Shown here piece by piece: positions 26,436 through 36,048 of a stretch of DNA of 64,000 nucleotides (positions are counted from its first letter, which is position 1; each line of letters starts with the position of its first letter). The stretch comes from Actinomycetota bacterium (GTDB lineage Bacteria; Actinomycetota; Thermoleophilia; Solirubrobacterales; Solirubrobacteraceae), in NCBI GenBank assembly GCA_005883215.1, contig VAYS01000023.1:32849-96848 (forward strand), read 5' to 3'. The notes under the pieces are model-generated. The model saw only the letters and a list, made by a program, of their open reading frames with translations. It was not told the origin of the DNA and did not search any database. The position numbers were made by a program, and so were the translations under genes.

Positions 26436-27847
26436 GGCGTTGCGATCGGCGAGGTGATCTCGTCGGCAGCGAGGTGGAGCACGAAGCGGGCGCCCGGGCC
26501 GGAGGGGGCCAGCTCGAGCGAGCCCCCCATCCGCGTCGCCAGCTCGCGGCCGATGGCCAGCCCCAAGCCGAAGCCCTGGCCGATGGCCGTCTCGCCGCGC
26601 TGGAAGCGCTCGAAGATCAACTCGCGCTCGCGCTCGGGTACGCCGGGACCGCGATCGGAGACCGCCACCGTCGCGCGCCCGTCTTCGCCGGCGCCGACCT
26701 CGATCGTCACCCGTTCGCCCGCGGGCGACGCGCGCAAGGCGTTGTCGAGCAGGATGCGCACGATGCGCGCGATGCTCCCGGGGTCACCGGTGGCCCACAC
26801 CGGCTCCGGGGGGGCGTCGAACTGCACCGGCCGGTCCTCGCGGACCGAGCGGTGATCGAACTCGGCGACTACCGCGCGCCCCAATTCGGCCAGCTCGACC
26901 GGCTCGCTGCGCAGTTCGATGGCCGCGTCGAGGCGGCTGAGGTCGAGCAGGTCGGCGGCCAGGTGGCCGAGGCGCAACGACTGCTCCTGGGCCTGTACCA
27001 CGCGCTTGCGGGCGTCGTCGATGTCTACCGGTTGGCTGGAGATGTCGTCGCGCAGCAGTTCGAGCATCCCGTCCAGCGACGCCAGCGGGGTGCGCAGCTC
27101 GTGGGAGGCGGTCGCCACGAACGATCGCCGCGAGGCCTCCTCGCGTCGAAGCCGCGACTGCATGGCGGCGAAGGTGCGGGCCAGGGCCCCTACCTCGTCG
27201 CGGGAATGGTCGACCGGCGCGGGCGCCTCCAGACCGAGCTCCTCCATCTGCTGGGCGCTATCGCGCAGCTTGCGCACCCGGCGCACCAGTCCCGAGGACA
27301 GCCCGACGCCGAGCAGCAGGGCGGTGGCCAGGCCCACGCCCGCCGCGACCAGGAAGGCGTCGCGCACCACGCGGTTGGCGGAGGCGACCTCGTTTAGGCG
27401 CTTGCGCAACACCAGCGCGTAGCGGTGGCCGGCGATGCGCACGGTCGTGGCCACGCGCAGCCGTCCGAAGCGGTAATCGTGGACGGTGTGCCCCGAGGCC
27501 AGGGCCAGGCGCGCGTCGTCGAAGGGGTCGATGACCTCGGGGTCGGTGTCGGTGACCCGGTTGCCCGCGCCGTCGACGACCGCCACGCGCGCTCCGGTGC
27601 GGCGGGCGAGGGCCCGGGCGATGACACCGACCGCGCCAGGGTCGATGCGCCGCTTGGGCGTTACCGCGTCATCGAAGGCGGGGATCGCGCCCAGCACGGC
27701 CGTGATCACGTTGGAGCTGGCGTCGTGTCGCAGGCGCGTCTCCAGCGGGCCGAGCAGGGCCAGCGCCGCGACTCCCAACGTGACCGCGCCGGTGAGCACC
27801 ATCGCGAGCAGGACCCGCGGGCGCAAGCCAACGCCCAGCCGCGCCAC
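26432..27847 (-). CDS. Membrane sensor histidine kinase
   Basis: A 471-residue kinase with two transmembrane helices (about 11-33 and 165-187) around an extracytoplasmic sensor of about 130 residues (VAVVDGAGNRVTDTDPEVI resembles a Cache/PAS-like sensor). HAMP, HisKA with the phospho-accepting His in TASHELRTPLASL, and HATPase_c (DNALRASPAGE, SDRGPGVPE, GFGLGLAIG) follow. The stimulus is unknown. The response regulator lies one base upstream in the same operon, so they form a cognate pair. Confidence 0.94.
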   Translation of the reverse strand: MARLGVGLRPRVLLAMVLTGAVTLGVAALALLGPLETRLRHDASSNVITAVLGAIPAFDDAVTPKRRIDPGAVGVIARALARRTGARVAVVDGAGNRVTDTDPEVIDPFDDARLALASGHTVHDYRFGRLRVATTVRIAGHRYALVLRKRLNEVASANRVVRDAFLVAAGVGLATALLLGVGLSSGLVRRVRKLRDSAQQMEELGLEAPAPVDHSRDEVGALARTFAAMQSRLRREEASRRSFVATASHELRTPLASLDGMLELLRDDISSQPVDIDDARKRVVQAQEQSLRLGHLAADLLDLSRLDAAIELRSEPVELAELGRAVVAEFDHRSVREDRPVQFDAPPEPVWATGDPGSIARIVRILLDNALRASPAGERVTIEVGAGEDGRATVAVSDRGPGVPERERELIFERFQRGETAIGQGFGLGLAIGRELATRMGGSLELAPSGPGARFVLHLAADEITSPIATP

Positions 27848-27848
27848 C

Positions 27849-28562
<714 letters not shown>

Positions 28563-28563
28563 G

Positions 28564-30537
28564 CTACCGCGTACGCAGCCTCCACAGCAGCGATGAGCGC
28601 CGCAGGCCTACCTTGCGGGTGATGTTCGTGCCATGGGCGAGGATCCAACGGCCGGGCGAGGAGCATTGGGCGGCGGTGGTGGGATTGCCCGGGTGGCAGC
28701 GCCCGTTGAGCAGAGCGAAGCGCACCTGCCCCTGGGCTACCAGCTGGGCCAGGCGTTGGCCCGAGACCAGGGTGCGACCGTCATAGGTGGTGAGCACGAG
28801 CACCGGCTGGTGGTCGCGCACGATCAGCGCGCCCGCCTGGGTGGCCGAGGAGACCGCGACCTCATAACGGGCGCCGCGGCGATGGGCTTGCAGATAGGCG
28901 CTCATCTTCGCCACCTCATCCGTCGGCATGGCCCCCACCCGGCCGGCGTCGGTCTCGTGGTGGGCGACCAGGGCGAGCGTCGCCGCCACCGGGAGGGCGA
29001 GGATGGCCACACAGGCGAGGGCCGCCCCGGCCAGCGCCCGCCCGCGTCGGGGGGCGACCGCGGCGGCCCAGACGGCGCCCAGGCCGGCGAGCGCGGTCAC
29101 CCACACCAGCGGGACGGGTCCCCCCTTCAGGTACCAGGCATACCCGGCCAAGCCGATGGCGGTGCCCGCCAGCAGCCGGTGGCGCGCGGCGCCTCCGCGC
29201 ACCGCCCAGATCACCCCGACCCCGAGAGCGATCACCACCGCCGGGGTGTAGGCCTCGACGTAGCGCGGGTGCAGCCGGGCCATGGTGGTGAACAGGAGCG
29301 TCCCGTAGATCAGCCACAGGCCGATCCCCACCGCGGCGGCCCGCTGCAGGCGCTGGTTGCCCGCCAGGGCGCCCACCTGGCCCCCGCGCTCGGCGGCTAC
29401 CGCCGGCGGGGCGCGTCGCCACCCGCCTGCCGCCTTTACGAGCGCGGGCAGGCCGAGCAGGAGCGCCGCCAGCAACACGAAGCCGAAGCGCCTTCCCGAC
29501 AGTGGGCCGGCGCGGTCGAGCAGGCGCGTCGGCGACGGGCGAGCGATGGGCGCATGGTCAAGCGCCTGCTCGGTTCCGGATCGAAGGCGCCGACCCGTGG
29601 AGGAGAGCGGGGTCTTAGCGGGCGCGTTGGGCTCGGCGGCGTTGTCGGTGCGGGCGGGCTTGGCGATCCGGTCATAGCCGTTGAACACGAAGGCCGCGTT
29701 CCACGCGCTGCCGTTGGTCGAGCCGATGGCAAAGGGGCGCTCGTGGGCGGCAAACAGGAGGGTGGCGGTCAGCCACGACAGCGACACGGCGATCATCACG
29801 CCCACACCGGCCGCGACATGAGCGAGCCGGCGGGGCAGGGGGTGGGGGAGACCATGCAGCGCGATCACCCCCAGCGCGGGGAGCGGGATCAGCGCCTCCA
29901 GCAGCTTGATATTGAACGCCAGCCCGAGCGCGGCGGCCGCGGCGTAAAGCCAACGCACGCGGCCGGTGCGACACGCCGCCAGCACCCCGGCGAGCGCCAA
30001 CACGACCAGGGTCATCATCACGGCGTCCATGGTGTCGCTGCGCGCGGTGAGCACCGACACGGGCAGGACGGCGAGCGCCAGCGCCGCGATCAGCGCGGGC
30101 CCGGCGCCGAACACCCGGCGCGCGGCGACGAACACCAGAGGTACGGCGGCCGCTCCCGCGAGGGCCTGGGGAAGCTTGAGCGCCGTCGAGCCGAAACCGA
30201 AGACGCCGGTGGAAATCACCTGCAGCCATAGGTCCAGCGGCGGCTTGTCGATCGAGACGCTGCCGGCGGGCTCGAAGGCGCCGAAGAAGAAGTTGTGCCA
30301 GGACAGTCCCATGCTGCGCACCGCGGCGTCATAGAACGGGTCGTTGGGGACCTGACCGAGCGCGACCAGGCGCAGCACGGCGGCGAGCGCGGCGACGCCC
30401 ACCAGGGCCAGCAGCAGCGCCCGGCGATCGCGTTGGACGGGCGCGATCTCGTGGTCGCGACGGCCGGGCTGTGCGGGTAGGCGATGAGCGGCGCGCGCCG
30501 GTGCTTCGGCGCGCGCGGGTGCCCCGACCACGGACAT
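28564..30537 (-). CDS. Family 39-type membrane glycosyltransferase
   Basis: A 657-residue polytopic protein with about eleven hydrophobic helices. It has the early loop NDPFYDAAVRSMGLSWHNFF and SIDKPPLDLWLQ, as in YkcB/ArnT-type GT39/GT83 enzymes that use polyprenyl-phosphate sugars at the outer face. A C-terminal soluble domain of about 120 residues (YLQAHRRGARYEVAVSS, VLTTYDGRTLVSG, GRWILAHG) is typical of the YkcB group. It is coupled to the GT2 gene (TGATG overlap), which probably makes the lipid-linked sugar donor. Confidence 0.88.
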   Translation of the reverse strand: MSVVGAPARAEAPARAAHRLPAQPGRRDHEIAPVQRDRRALLLALVGVAALAAVLRLVALGQVPNDPFYDAAVRSMGLSWHNFFFGAFEPAGSVSIDKPPLDLWLQVISTGVFGFGSTALKLPQALAGAAAVPLVFVAARRVFGAGPALIAALALAVLPVSVLTARSDTMDAVMMTLVVLALAGVLAACRTGRVRWLYAAAAALGLAFNIKLLEALIPLPALGVIALHGLPHPLPRRLAHVAAGVGVMIAVSLSWLTATLLFAAHERPFAIGSTNGSAWNAAFVFNGYDRIAKPARTDNAAEPNAPAKTPLSSTGRRLRSGTEQALDHAPIARPSPTRLLDRAGPLSGRRFGFVLLAALLLGLPALVKAAGGWRRAPPAVAAERGGQVGALAGNQRLQRAAAVGIGLWLIYGTLLFTTMARLHPRYVEAYTPAVVIALGVGVIWAVRGGAARHRLLAGTAIGLAGYAWYLKGGPVPLVWVTALAGLGAVWAAAVAPRRGRALAGAALACVAILALPVAATLALVAHHETDAGRVGAMPTDEVAKMSAYLQAHRRGARYEVAVSSATQAGALIVRDHQPVLVLTTYDGRTLVSGQRLAQLVAQGQVRFALLNGRCHPGNPTTAAQCSSPGRWILAHGTNITRKVGLRRSSLLWRLRTR

Positions 30538-31295
30538 CAGGCGGTCCCGGGCAGCCTGGGCCGCGTGTCGCGCAGAGCCGTCAGCTCACGTAGCGCCCGG
30601 ACCAGCGCCGAGAGGCGGCGGGGGCGCCCGCCCGCCCGTCGCGCGCGCTGGAGCACGTCGACCTCGGTCACCCGCGCACCGCCCCGCAGGGCGCTCGCCA
30701 GCAGCTCGGCCCCGATGGCCGGACCATCGCAGGTGAGCTCGCGCGGATCGACCACGTCGCGGCGCAGCAGCTTTAGCGAGCACTCCGGGTCACGAACGGG
30801 CAGGGCGAGCAGTCGTCGGGCGAGGCGGTTCCAGATCGCTCGCTGCGCCCGGCGCGGCCAGGTTGCCTGGATGTGCACGCGCCGACCGACCACGACGTCG
30901 GCCGCGCCGCATACCTCCACCAAGGCTTCGAGGCGGCGCAGGTCGAACTGGCGGTCGCCGTCGGTGATCAGCACCCACGGCAGGCGGGCGGCGATCAGCC
31001 CGGTGCGGACCGCCGCGCCGTAGCCTCGATTGGCGGGATGCCTCACCACGCGCACGCCGGGGACGGCGGCGGCGATCACCGCAGTTGCGTCTCGGCTGCC
31101 GTCATCGACCACGATGATCTCGAATCGCCGCGCCACCCGTCGGGCGGCGGCACCGGCCTCGGCGATCGCGCGGGAGATGTTGTCTTCCTCATCCAGGCAG
31201 GGCAGCAGGACCGCCAGCCCGTCAAGGCGCGCGGGAGCCGCGGCGGCGGCGGGCCTCCCGTGTGCCCGCGAAGGTGGTGCTGGCAAGCCGGTCAT
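30537..31295 (-). CDS. Family 2 glycosyltransferase (polyprenyl-phosphate sugar synthase-like)
   Basis: A 252-residue GT-A enzyme: LAVLLPCLDEEDNI, the DDGSRDAT nucleotide site, NRGYGAAVRTGL and TDGDRQFDLRRLEAL (DxD). This matches dolichol/undecaprenyl-phosphate mannosyltransferase-like GT2 proteins, which load a sugar on a lipid carrier at the cytoplasmic face. The ATG at 31295 is chosen because the preceding 26 in-frame codons have no homology. It heads the minus-strand operon GT2-GT39-RR-HK-RNase D-glycoside hydrolase. It is divergent from a small zinc-finger gene. Confidence 0.88.
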   Translation of the reverse strand: MTGLPAPPSRAHGRPAAAAAPARLDGLAVLLPCLDEEDNISRAIAEAGAAARRVARRFEIIVVDDGSRDATAVIAAAVPGVRVVRHPANRGYGAAVRTGLIAARLPWVLITDGDRQFDLRRLEALVEVCGAADVVVGRRVHIQATWPRRAQRAIWNRLARRLLALPVRDPECSLKLLRRDVVDPRELTCDGPAIGAELLASALRGGARVTEVDVLQRARRAGGRPRRLSALVRALRELTALRDTRPRLPGTA

Positions 31296-31392
31296 GGCAA
31301 ACGACCCGACACCCAGTTTGGCGGGCCGGCGATTAAGCGCAGTTAGGCCCGGATTTACCGTGCGCGCGCGCAACCGCTACCCTCGCCGCGCT

Positions 31393-31629
31393 GTGAGCGC
31401 GGAGACCCCCGCCGAGCAGTGCCGGCCCTGCCGGGGGACCGGCACCGTGATCTCGACGCTGGGAGGCGAGCGGCGGGAGGTCACCTGTCCGTGGTGCGAG
31501 GGCCGGGGGACGCTTATCGGCGGCCACGATGCGCAGGACCGGAAGGCGGGTGCCGAGGGCCATGGAGCCGGGCGAGCCCCGGACGGGGCGGGGGCCGAGG
31601 CGGGCGACGCGGAGCAGCCGCGCCCCTGA
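31393..31629 (+). CDS. Small protein with DnaJ-like CxxCxGxG zinc motifs
   Basis: A 78-residue protein with two CxxC repeats, CRPCRGTG (Cys10, Cys13) and CPWCEGRG (Cys32, Cys35), spaced like one DnaJ zinc-finger module. A hydrophilic Ala/Gly/Glu-rich tail follows. The four cysteines probably bind one zinc ion. No J-domain is present; the role is unknown, perhaps a protein- or RNA-binding accessory. The GTG start at 31393 lies 98 bases from the divergent GT2 gene. The in-frame sequence upstream is antisense to GT2 and not coding. Confidence 0.65.
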   Translation: MSAETPAEQCRPCRGTGTVISTLGGERREVTCPWCEGRGTLIGGHDAQDRKAGAEGHGAGRAPDGAGAEAGDAEQPRP

Positions 31630-31743
31630 TTCTGCGGGGTTTCGGGCGAGGAGAGGCCCGCTTCTAGGCCATGTGTCCAGGCGGCCCCTCACCGGCAAAG
31701 GGTCGGTGGCGGATGGTCGATGACAGGCGCACAAGGAGCCAGA

Positions 31744-31848
31744 GCCGAGGTGTCAAAGGCAATGTGCTCGCGAGGGCGCTGCGCAAAGCCACCGGTCTCG
31801 ATCACACGCACTAGGCGGTGGGAGAGACAGCGGGGCTGCCGAACCGGC
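31744..31848 (+). promoter_or_regulatory. Candidate cyclic di-GMP-I (GEMM) riboswitch upstream of pilA
   Basis: The leader shows the GEMM-I landmarks in order. They are AAAGGCAA (31755-31762); a hairpin GTGCTC/GGGCGC (31764-31769 with 31774-31779) capped by the GNRA tetraloop GCGA; GCGCAAAGCCACCGG (31781-31795; consensus GACGCAAAGCC); a second helix GTCTC/GAGAC (31795-31799 with 31824-31828); and AGCGGGGCTGCCGA (31829-31842). The outer helix is GCCG/CGGC. Such aptamers bind c-di-GMP and are known in front of pilus genes. pilA starts 57 bases later after GAGGAGG. The expression platform is not obvious; the palindrome CTGGCGCCAG at 31865-31874 may take part. Confidence 0.8.
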
Positions 31849-31905
31849 ATGGACGACTGAGGGCCTGGCGCCAGTACAAACCAATTCGGATCCGAGGAGG
31901 ATTCA

Positions 31906-32328
31906 ATGTTGCGTACTCTGCGCCAGCGAGCGCGAGACGAGGAGCAGGGTTTCACCCTTATTGAGCTTCTTGTCGTCATTCTGATCATCGGCATCCTGGC
32001 CGCGATCGCCCTGCCGACCTTCCTGGGTCAGCAGAGCAAGGGCAAGGACGCCTCGGCCAAGTCGGATGCGCGAAACGCGGTCTCTCAGATGGAGTCGTGT
32101 TTCTCGAGCCTGCAGACCTACGTGGGCTGCCCGGCGGCCGACGACCCGTTCCCGAGCAACAAGGTCGTTGTGGGTCCCAACCCTGCCCCGAGCGCAACGC
32201 AGTATGCGGTTGTCGCGACCTCGGGGACGGGAACCACGTTCACGATCACCAAGCAGGCCGACGGCACCTACAGCCGCACCTGCTCAGCACCGAACACCGG
32301 TGGCTGCCAGAACGGCGGCACCTGGTAG
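31906..32328 (+). CDS. pilA: Type IV major pilin (prepilin)
   Basis: A 140-residue prepilin. A 15-residue basic leader ends in Gly, followed by the class III signal FTLIELLVVILIIGILAAIALP with Glu at mature position 5; PilD should cut between Gly15 and Phe16. The globular part is small, with four cysteines (CFSSLQTYVGC near the middle, CSAPNTGGC at the end) likely forming two disulfides. It has a strong ribosome site (GAGGAGG), a c-di-GMP riboswitch-like leader and its own terminator-like hairpin, so it is probably expressed apart from and above the minor pilins. Confidence 0.93.
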   Translation: MLRTLRQRARDEEQGFTLIELLVVILIIGILAAIALPTFLGQQSKGKDASAKSDARNAVSQMESCFSSLQTYVGCPAADDPFPSNKVVVGPNPAPSATQYAVVATSGTGTTFTITKQADGTYSRTCSAPNTGGCQNGGTW

Positions 32329-32375
32329 TCGCAACTACTCGCGAGACGTAGTCGCGACTAGCTCAACGGCATCAC

Positions 32376-32403
32376 AGGAGGCGGGCCCCCGGGCCCGCCT
32401 CCT
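32376..32403 (+). terminator. Hairpin terminator after pilA
   Basis: A near-perfect inverted repeat, AGGAGGCGGGC pairing with GCCCGCCTCCT around a 6-base loop, 48 bases after the pilA stop. The stem is very stable but followed by only a short T-poor tail, as often in high-GC actinobacteria. A 12-base palindrome TAGTCGCGACTA lies just upstream (32349-32360). Confidence 0.65.
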
Positions 32404-32555
32404 TGCTGTGTCCACCCGATGATCAGCCAGCCTCGAAACCATCACATCGGGCCCACACGACATCGATACATGCCGCCGGAGTGGGCTGGACGGCTCTTCG
32501 ACCCTGGCGTCGATGACTGCAGGAGCGTCGAGCGGTCGCCGATTCCCCTAGGGCG

Positions 32556-33185
32556 ATGCGGATTGGGCGCATTAAAGGCAGGCTGCTCCGATATCGCTGG
32601 CTCCGGTTGGCCGGCGAGGAGGGCGGATTCTCGACCGTCGAGCTCTTGGTCGTGGCGGCGATGCTGCCGGTGGTCCTGATGGCGGTCCTGAAGCCGCTGG
32701 ACACGGCCAGCAAGCTGTCTCCCCGGGCCGTCGAATACACCCATGCGGTAACGGACGGACGCGTCGGCCTCCAGCAGATGGTCCGCGAGATCCGCCAGGC
32801 CTACCAAATCCTCGGAACCACTCCCAACTCGATCTGGTTCCGGACGGCCATCAATGGCGACGACGAACAGATCTTCTACGAGTGCGACGAGCCCTACCCG
32901 GCGAGCCGCAGCAACCCCTACGCCTCCAGCTACCACCGCTGCCTGCGGGTAGCCGCGCCCAGCTCGGGCTCGCTTCCCTCGATCGCCGGCGGGGCGGTGG
33001 TAGTCGATCGCCTGGTGAACGGCACGAGCACCGATCCGGTGTTCACCTTCACCCCGGACGGGATCACACCCACCTACGTGGAGGCCCAAGTCAAGCTCCC
33101 TGCGCGCGGTGAGCTCGCGGTCGGGCTCACTCACACCATCACCCTGGACGATGGCGCCTACCTGCGCAACAACGCGCTGGGCTAA
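32556..33185 (+). CDS. Minor pilin, GspJ/PilW-like
   Basis: A 209-residue prepilin-like protein. After a 24-residue basic leader it has GFSTVELLVVAAMLPVVLMAVL, a class III signal with Glu at mature position 5. The body (VTDGRVGLQQMVREIRQAYQI, then strands and a Cys pair) resembles GspJ/PilW minor pilins, which form a priming complex at the pilus tip. The start ATG is at 32556. The last 35 bases overlap the start of the next minor-pilin gene in another frame. Confidence 0.8.
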   Translation: MRIGRIKGRLLRYRWLRLAGEEGGFSTVELLVVAAMLPVVLMAVLKPLDTASKLSPRAVEYTHAVTDGRVGLQQMVREIRQAYQILGTTPNSIWFRTAINGDDEQIFYECDEPYPASRSNPYASSYHRCLRVAAPSSGSLPSIAGGAVVVDRLVNGTSTDPVFTFTPDGITPTYVEAQVKLPARGELAVGLTHTITLDDGAYLRNNALG

Positions 33186-34581
33186 GGGCCCGCGAGCCGC
33201 CGGGGTCGCCCGCCGCGTCGCCGCGGCGGACGGGTTCACCCTGATCGAGCTGCTGGCGGCGATCGTGGTGTTGACCGTGGGCATTCTCGCCGTGGGAACG
33301 GTGATCGCCTCCTCGACGCGCGAGTCCGGGGTCTCCGAGCGCCAGCAGACCATGATCGACCGGGGCCAGAAGGAGATCGAGCGGATCGAGTCCTTGTCCT
33401 ACGGCCAGATCGCCGACAAGGCCGTGCCCACCAGCAGCTCGAGCGACTCGAGCAACCCGCTCTTCTACTACTCGGTCTCGAGTGCCAAGTTCCAGTGGGA
33501 TCAGAGCGCAAGCGCGGGCGCGATGAGCCCGAGCAACAGCGACGCACTGGTGGTGGACGCGGCCAACGGCGGAGTACAGGCGGGACCTACGCCGTGGAAC
33601 GACGGACGCCTGAGCGGCAACGTCTATGACTTCGTGACCTGGGTCACCGATCCCCACTGTGGCCCGGGATGCCCGGCGAGCAACGACTACAAGCGCGTCA
33701 CCGTCGAGGTGACGATCGACGGCGGCCGGCCCAAGAAGCCCATCCTGCTCTCCTCGCTGGTCTCCGATCCGAAGGCCACGCCGGCGGGCACAGTCCTCAA
33801 CGGCAACGCCAACCCGCTCGACAACCCGACCATCAACTGCCAGGACGCCTCCGGCCACACGGTCCCCTGCACCAACAGCGTGGGCTCGGCCAGCATCAAC
33901 AAGTGGTACATGACAGACACCGCTGCGCCCAACGCCTACGCCGCCCCAAGCGCAAACCACGCCACCCGTCCGACCGTCGCCTCGACCGGTACGTGCACGT
34001 CGACCACGACCACCGGCTGCCCGGTCCCCGACCTGCTCAACACCTCTCCGCCGCCCGCCCCCAGCCCGACGCCGCCGCTATACAACTACTCGAACGAACA
34101 GACCCAGCCGCCCGCGTACGTGGGCGGGCGGGTGCTGCACCGCGACGTCCCCTGCTCGCAGACCCCCACCAGCACCGACAACACCAAGGGCGAGCGGTGG
34201 GTCAGCGCCCCGCTCTCGGCCTCGCTAGTTCTCACGGGCAACGGAGGGATGACGCTCAACACCCAGACGCTGGGGGGGACTGCAGGCAGCGTCACCCTGT
34301 GCGTCGCCGTCTACGACGTCCCCAACTCGATCACCAACCTCACCTCCACCGGCACCGCTCCGACGTTACTCGGCGTCGTCTCCTACACGCTCTCGCAGTG
34401 GCCCACCACGGCCACCCCGATCTCGTTCACGTTCGGGTTCCTCAGCTCGGGCACCGTCACCCTCGCGTCGGGGCACCGCGTGGGACTGCGCATCTGGGAC
34501 TCGTCGGTCTCGGGTAGCGACATCGCCGTCGTCTACGACCACCCCTCCTACGTGTCCGAACTGGAGCTGGAGAGCCAGTGA
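33151..34581 (+). CDS. Large minor pilin, PilV/GspI-like with C-terminal beta domain
   Basis: A 476-residue protein with prepilin signal DGFTLIELLAAIVVLTVGILAVGTVIAS (Glu at +5) after a 27-residue leader. The core resembles PilV/GspI; beyond about 250 come a Ser/Thr/Pro-rich linker (SPPPAPSPTPP) and a beta-sandwich-like domain (LSASLVLTGNGG, VTLCVAVYDV, GHRVGLRIWD). The size suggests an adhesive tip pilin. The start is uncertain: ATG 33151 is the nearest in-frame ATG that gives a plausible leader and overlaps the previous gene; an ATG-like start at 33109 is also open. Confidence 0.75.
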   Translation: MAPTCATTRWAKGPRAAGVARRVAAADGFTLIELLAAIVVLTVGILAVGTVIASSTRESGVSERQQTMIDRGQKEIERIESLSYGQIADKAVPTSSSSDSSNPLFYYSVSSAKFQWDQSASAGAMSPSNSDALVVDAANGGVQAGPTPWNDGRLSGNVYDFVTWVTDPHCGPGCPASNDYKRVTVEVTIDGGRPKKPILLSSLVSDPKATPAGTVLNGNANPLDNPTINCQDASGHTVPCTNSVGSASINKWYMTDTAAPNAYAAPSANHATRPTVASTGTCTSTTTTGCPVPDLLNTSPPPAPSPTPPLYNYSNEQTQPPAYVGGRVLHRDVPCSQTPTSTDNTKGERWVSAPLSASLVLTGNGGMTLNTQTLGGTAGSVTLCVAVYDVPNSITNLTSTGTAPTLLGVVSYTLSQWPTTATPISFTFGFLSSGTVTLASGHRVGLRIWDSSVSGSDIAVVYDHPSYVSELELESQ

Positions 34582-35990
34582 GAGGGCTCGTAGGCAGACT
34601 GCGTGGGGACGAGAGCGGCGTGGCCATGGTGGTGGCGATGGGCGTCATCCTGCTCCTGACGCTCATCACCGGCGTCGTCCTGGCCGCCTCGGTGCAGCTG
34701 AGCGCCACCTCCAACACCGACACATTGCGAAAGCGCGCCCTGGAGGTGGCCGAGGCCGGCCTCCAGGCGACCAACTACCGGCTCAACCTGCTCGCGCCCT
34801 CGTCTTCGAACTGCATCGGGGGCTCGAGCGAGACCGTCCAAGCTCCCGGCACCGGCAGCAGTGTCTGTCCGTCGTACACCGAGTCGGTCGGCAACAGCTC
34901 TTCGTATACGACATGGACCACGCCGGTGTTCAGCGGGGTGGGGACCTGCGCCGGCGTGTCGGTCGGCACCAGCTCCACCGTGCAGGAACGCTGCGTCACC
35001 TCCCAGGGCACCGTCAACGGGGTCTCGCGCCGGGTGCAGGTCAGGGTCGCCGCCTATGCCGCGGCGCCGATCTTCCCGGTCAACGGCGTGATCGGCCTGA
35101 CCAGCGTCACCCTGGACAACTTCGCCGGCCTCGCCGGTACGGAGGCCAGCAACGGGCTGATCTCGCTCAACCACGGGGCGAGCGCGACCAGTACCACCCT
35201 GGGGCCCTCTGCTCCCGCTCCCAGCCTCAAGAACGGCGCCAGCGATGGCACCGTCACCCAGCGCACGGCGGCGCAGGGCAACTTCGTTTTGTCGCCGGTA
35301 AACCCGGGCAACTCTGCTACCAGCAACGACGACGGTCGCATCACCAACGGACTCCATTCGCCCCCGGTGTCGCCCTCTGACCCGGCCAGCGGTACCGTAA
35401 GCTTCGACGCCTCCACGCGCATCCTGTCCCTGAGCGGCGGCTCGACTGCCGGGAACCTGACGCTGGGCGGCGCGGTCTACAACTTCTGTAGCCTCACGCT
35501 AGGCAACGGCGCGACGCTCACTCTCGGATCCGGAGTTCGGACGGTCATCTTCATCGACTCGCCGGCGCGACCTGGCTCGGGTTGCCCGAGCGGCAGTGGC
35601 ACCCTCACGGAGGCGAACGGGGCCAACATCACCAACAACTCGCCGGCCGCGCCGGGATCAAGCATCGCCCACGACACCACCGCGCTGCAGATCTACGTCT
35701 ACGGATGGCCGAGCTCGTTCAGCAGCAGCGCCAACGTCGTGTCGCTGGGCAACAGCTCGTCCTTCTTCGGCACGGTCTACGCCCCGCAGTCGACGATCAG
35801 CGTCAACAACAGCGCCGCCTACTACGGGGCGATGGCGGGGAACGTCGTGAACTTCAACAACGGCGGTTCGTTCACCGGCGACAACAACGACCAGCTCATC
35901 TCGTCGGTCCCCTACGGCTTGTACTTCCGCACCGCCTGGCACGAATGCCTGCCGGCCCCGACGAGCAGCGATCCCCAGTCGGGGTGCTGA
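34578..35990 (+). CDS. PilX-like pilus protein with C-terminal parallel-beta domain
   Basis: A 470-residue protein. ESGVAMVVAMGVILLLTLITGVVLAASV is a PilX-type N-terminal hydrophobic helix, which lacks Glu+5 as usual for PilX. The remainder is Ser/Asn/Gly-rich and ends with FFGTVYAPQSTISVNN and YYGAMAGNVVNFNNGGSFTGD, typical of the DUF7305-type repeat domain found with pilus proteins. It is probably exported and part of the tip or surface complex. The GTG start overlaps the previous stop (GTGA), so it is co-translated with the large minor pilin. Confidence 0.75.
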   Translation: MRGLVGRLRGDESGVAMVVAMGVILLLTLITGVVLAASVQLSATSNTDTLRKRALEVAEAGLQATNYRLNLLAPSSSNCIGGSSETVQAPGTGSSVCPSYTESVGNSSSYTTWTTPVFSGVGTCAGVSVGTSSTVQERCVTSQGTVNGVSRRVQVRVAAYAAAPIFPVNGVIGLTSVTLDNFAGLAGTEASNGLISLNHGASATSTTLGPSAPAPSLKNGASDGTVTQRTAAQGNFVLSPVNPGNSATSNDDGRITNGLHSPPVSPSDPASGTVSFDASTRILSLSGGSTAGNLTLGGAVYNFCSLTLGNGATLTLGSGVRTVIFIDSPARPGSGCPSGSGTLTEANGANITNNSPAAPGSSIAHDTTALQIYVYGWPSSFSSSANVVSLGNSSSFFGTVYAPQSTISVNNSAAYYGAMAGNVVNFNNGGSFTGDNNDQLISSVPYGLYFRTAWHECLPAPTSSDPQSGC

Positions 35991-36048
35991 GGCTGGACGG
36001 ATCGCCGAGCGAAAGCCCGCGCGCTGCAGCACTGATCCGCTCGGGCCG

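Noticed and set aside
28633..30231. Long plus-strand open frame antisense to the GT39 gene (532 codons)
   Set aside because: Gly/Arg/His-rich shadow with no motif; the minus-strand membrane enzyme is coherent.
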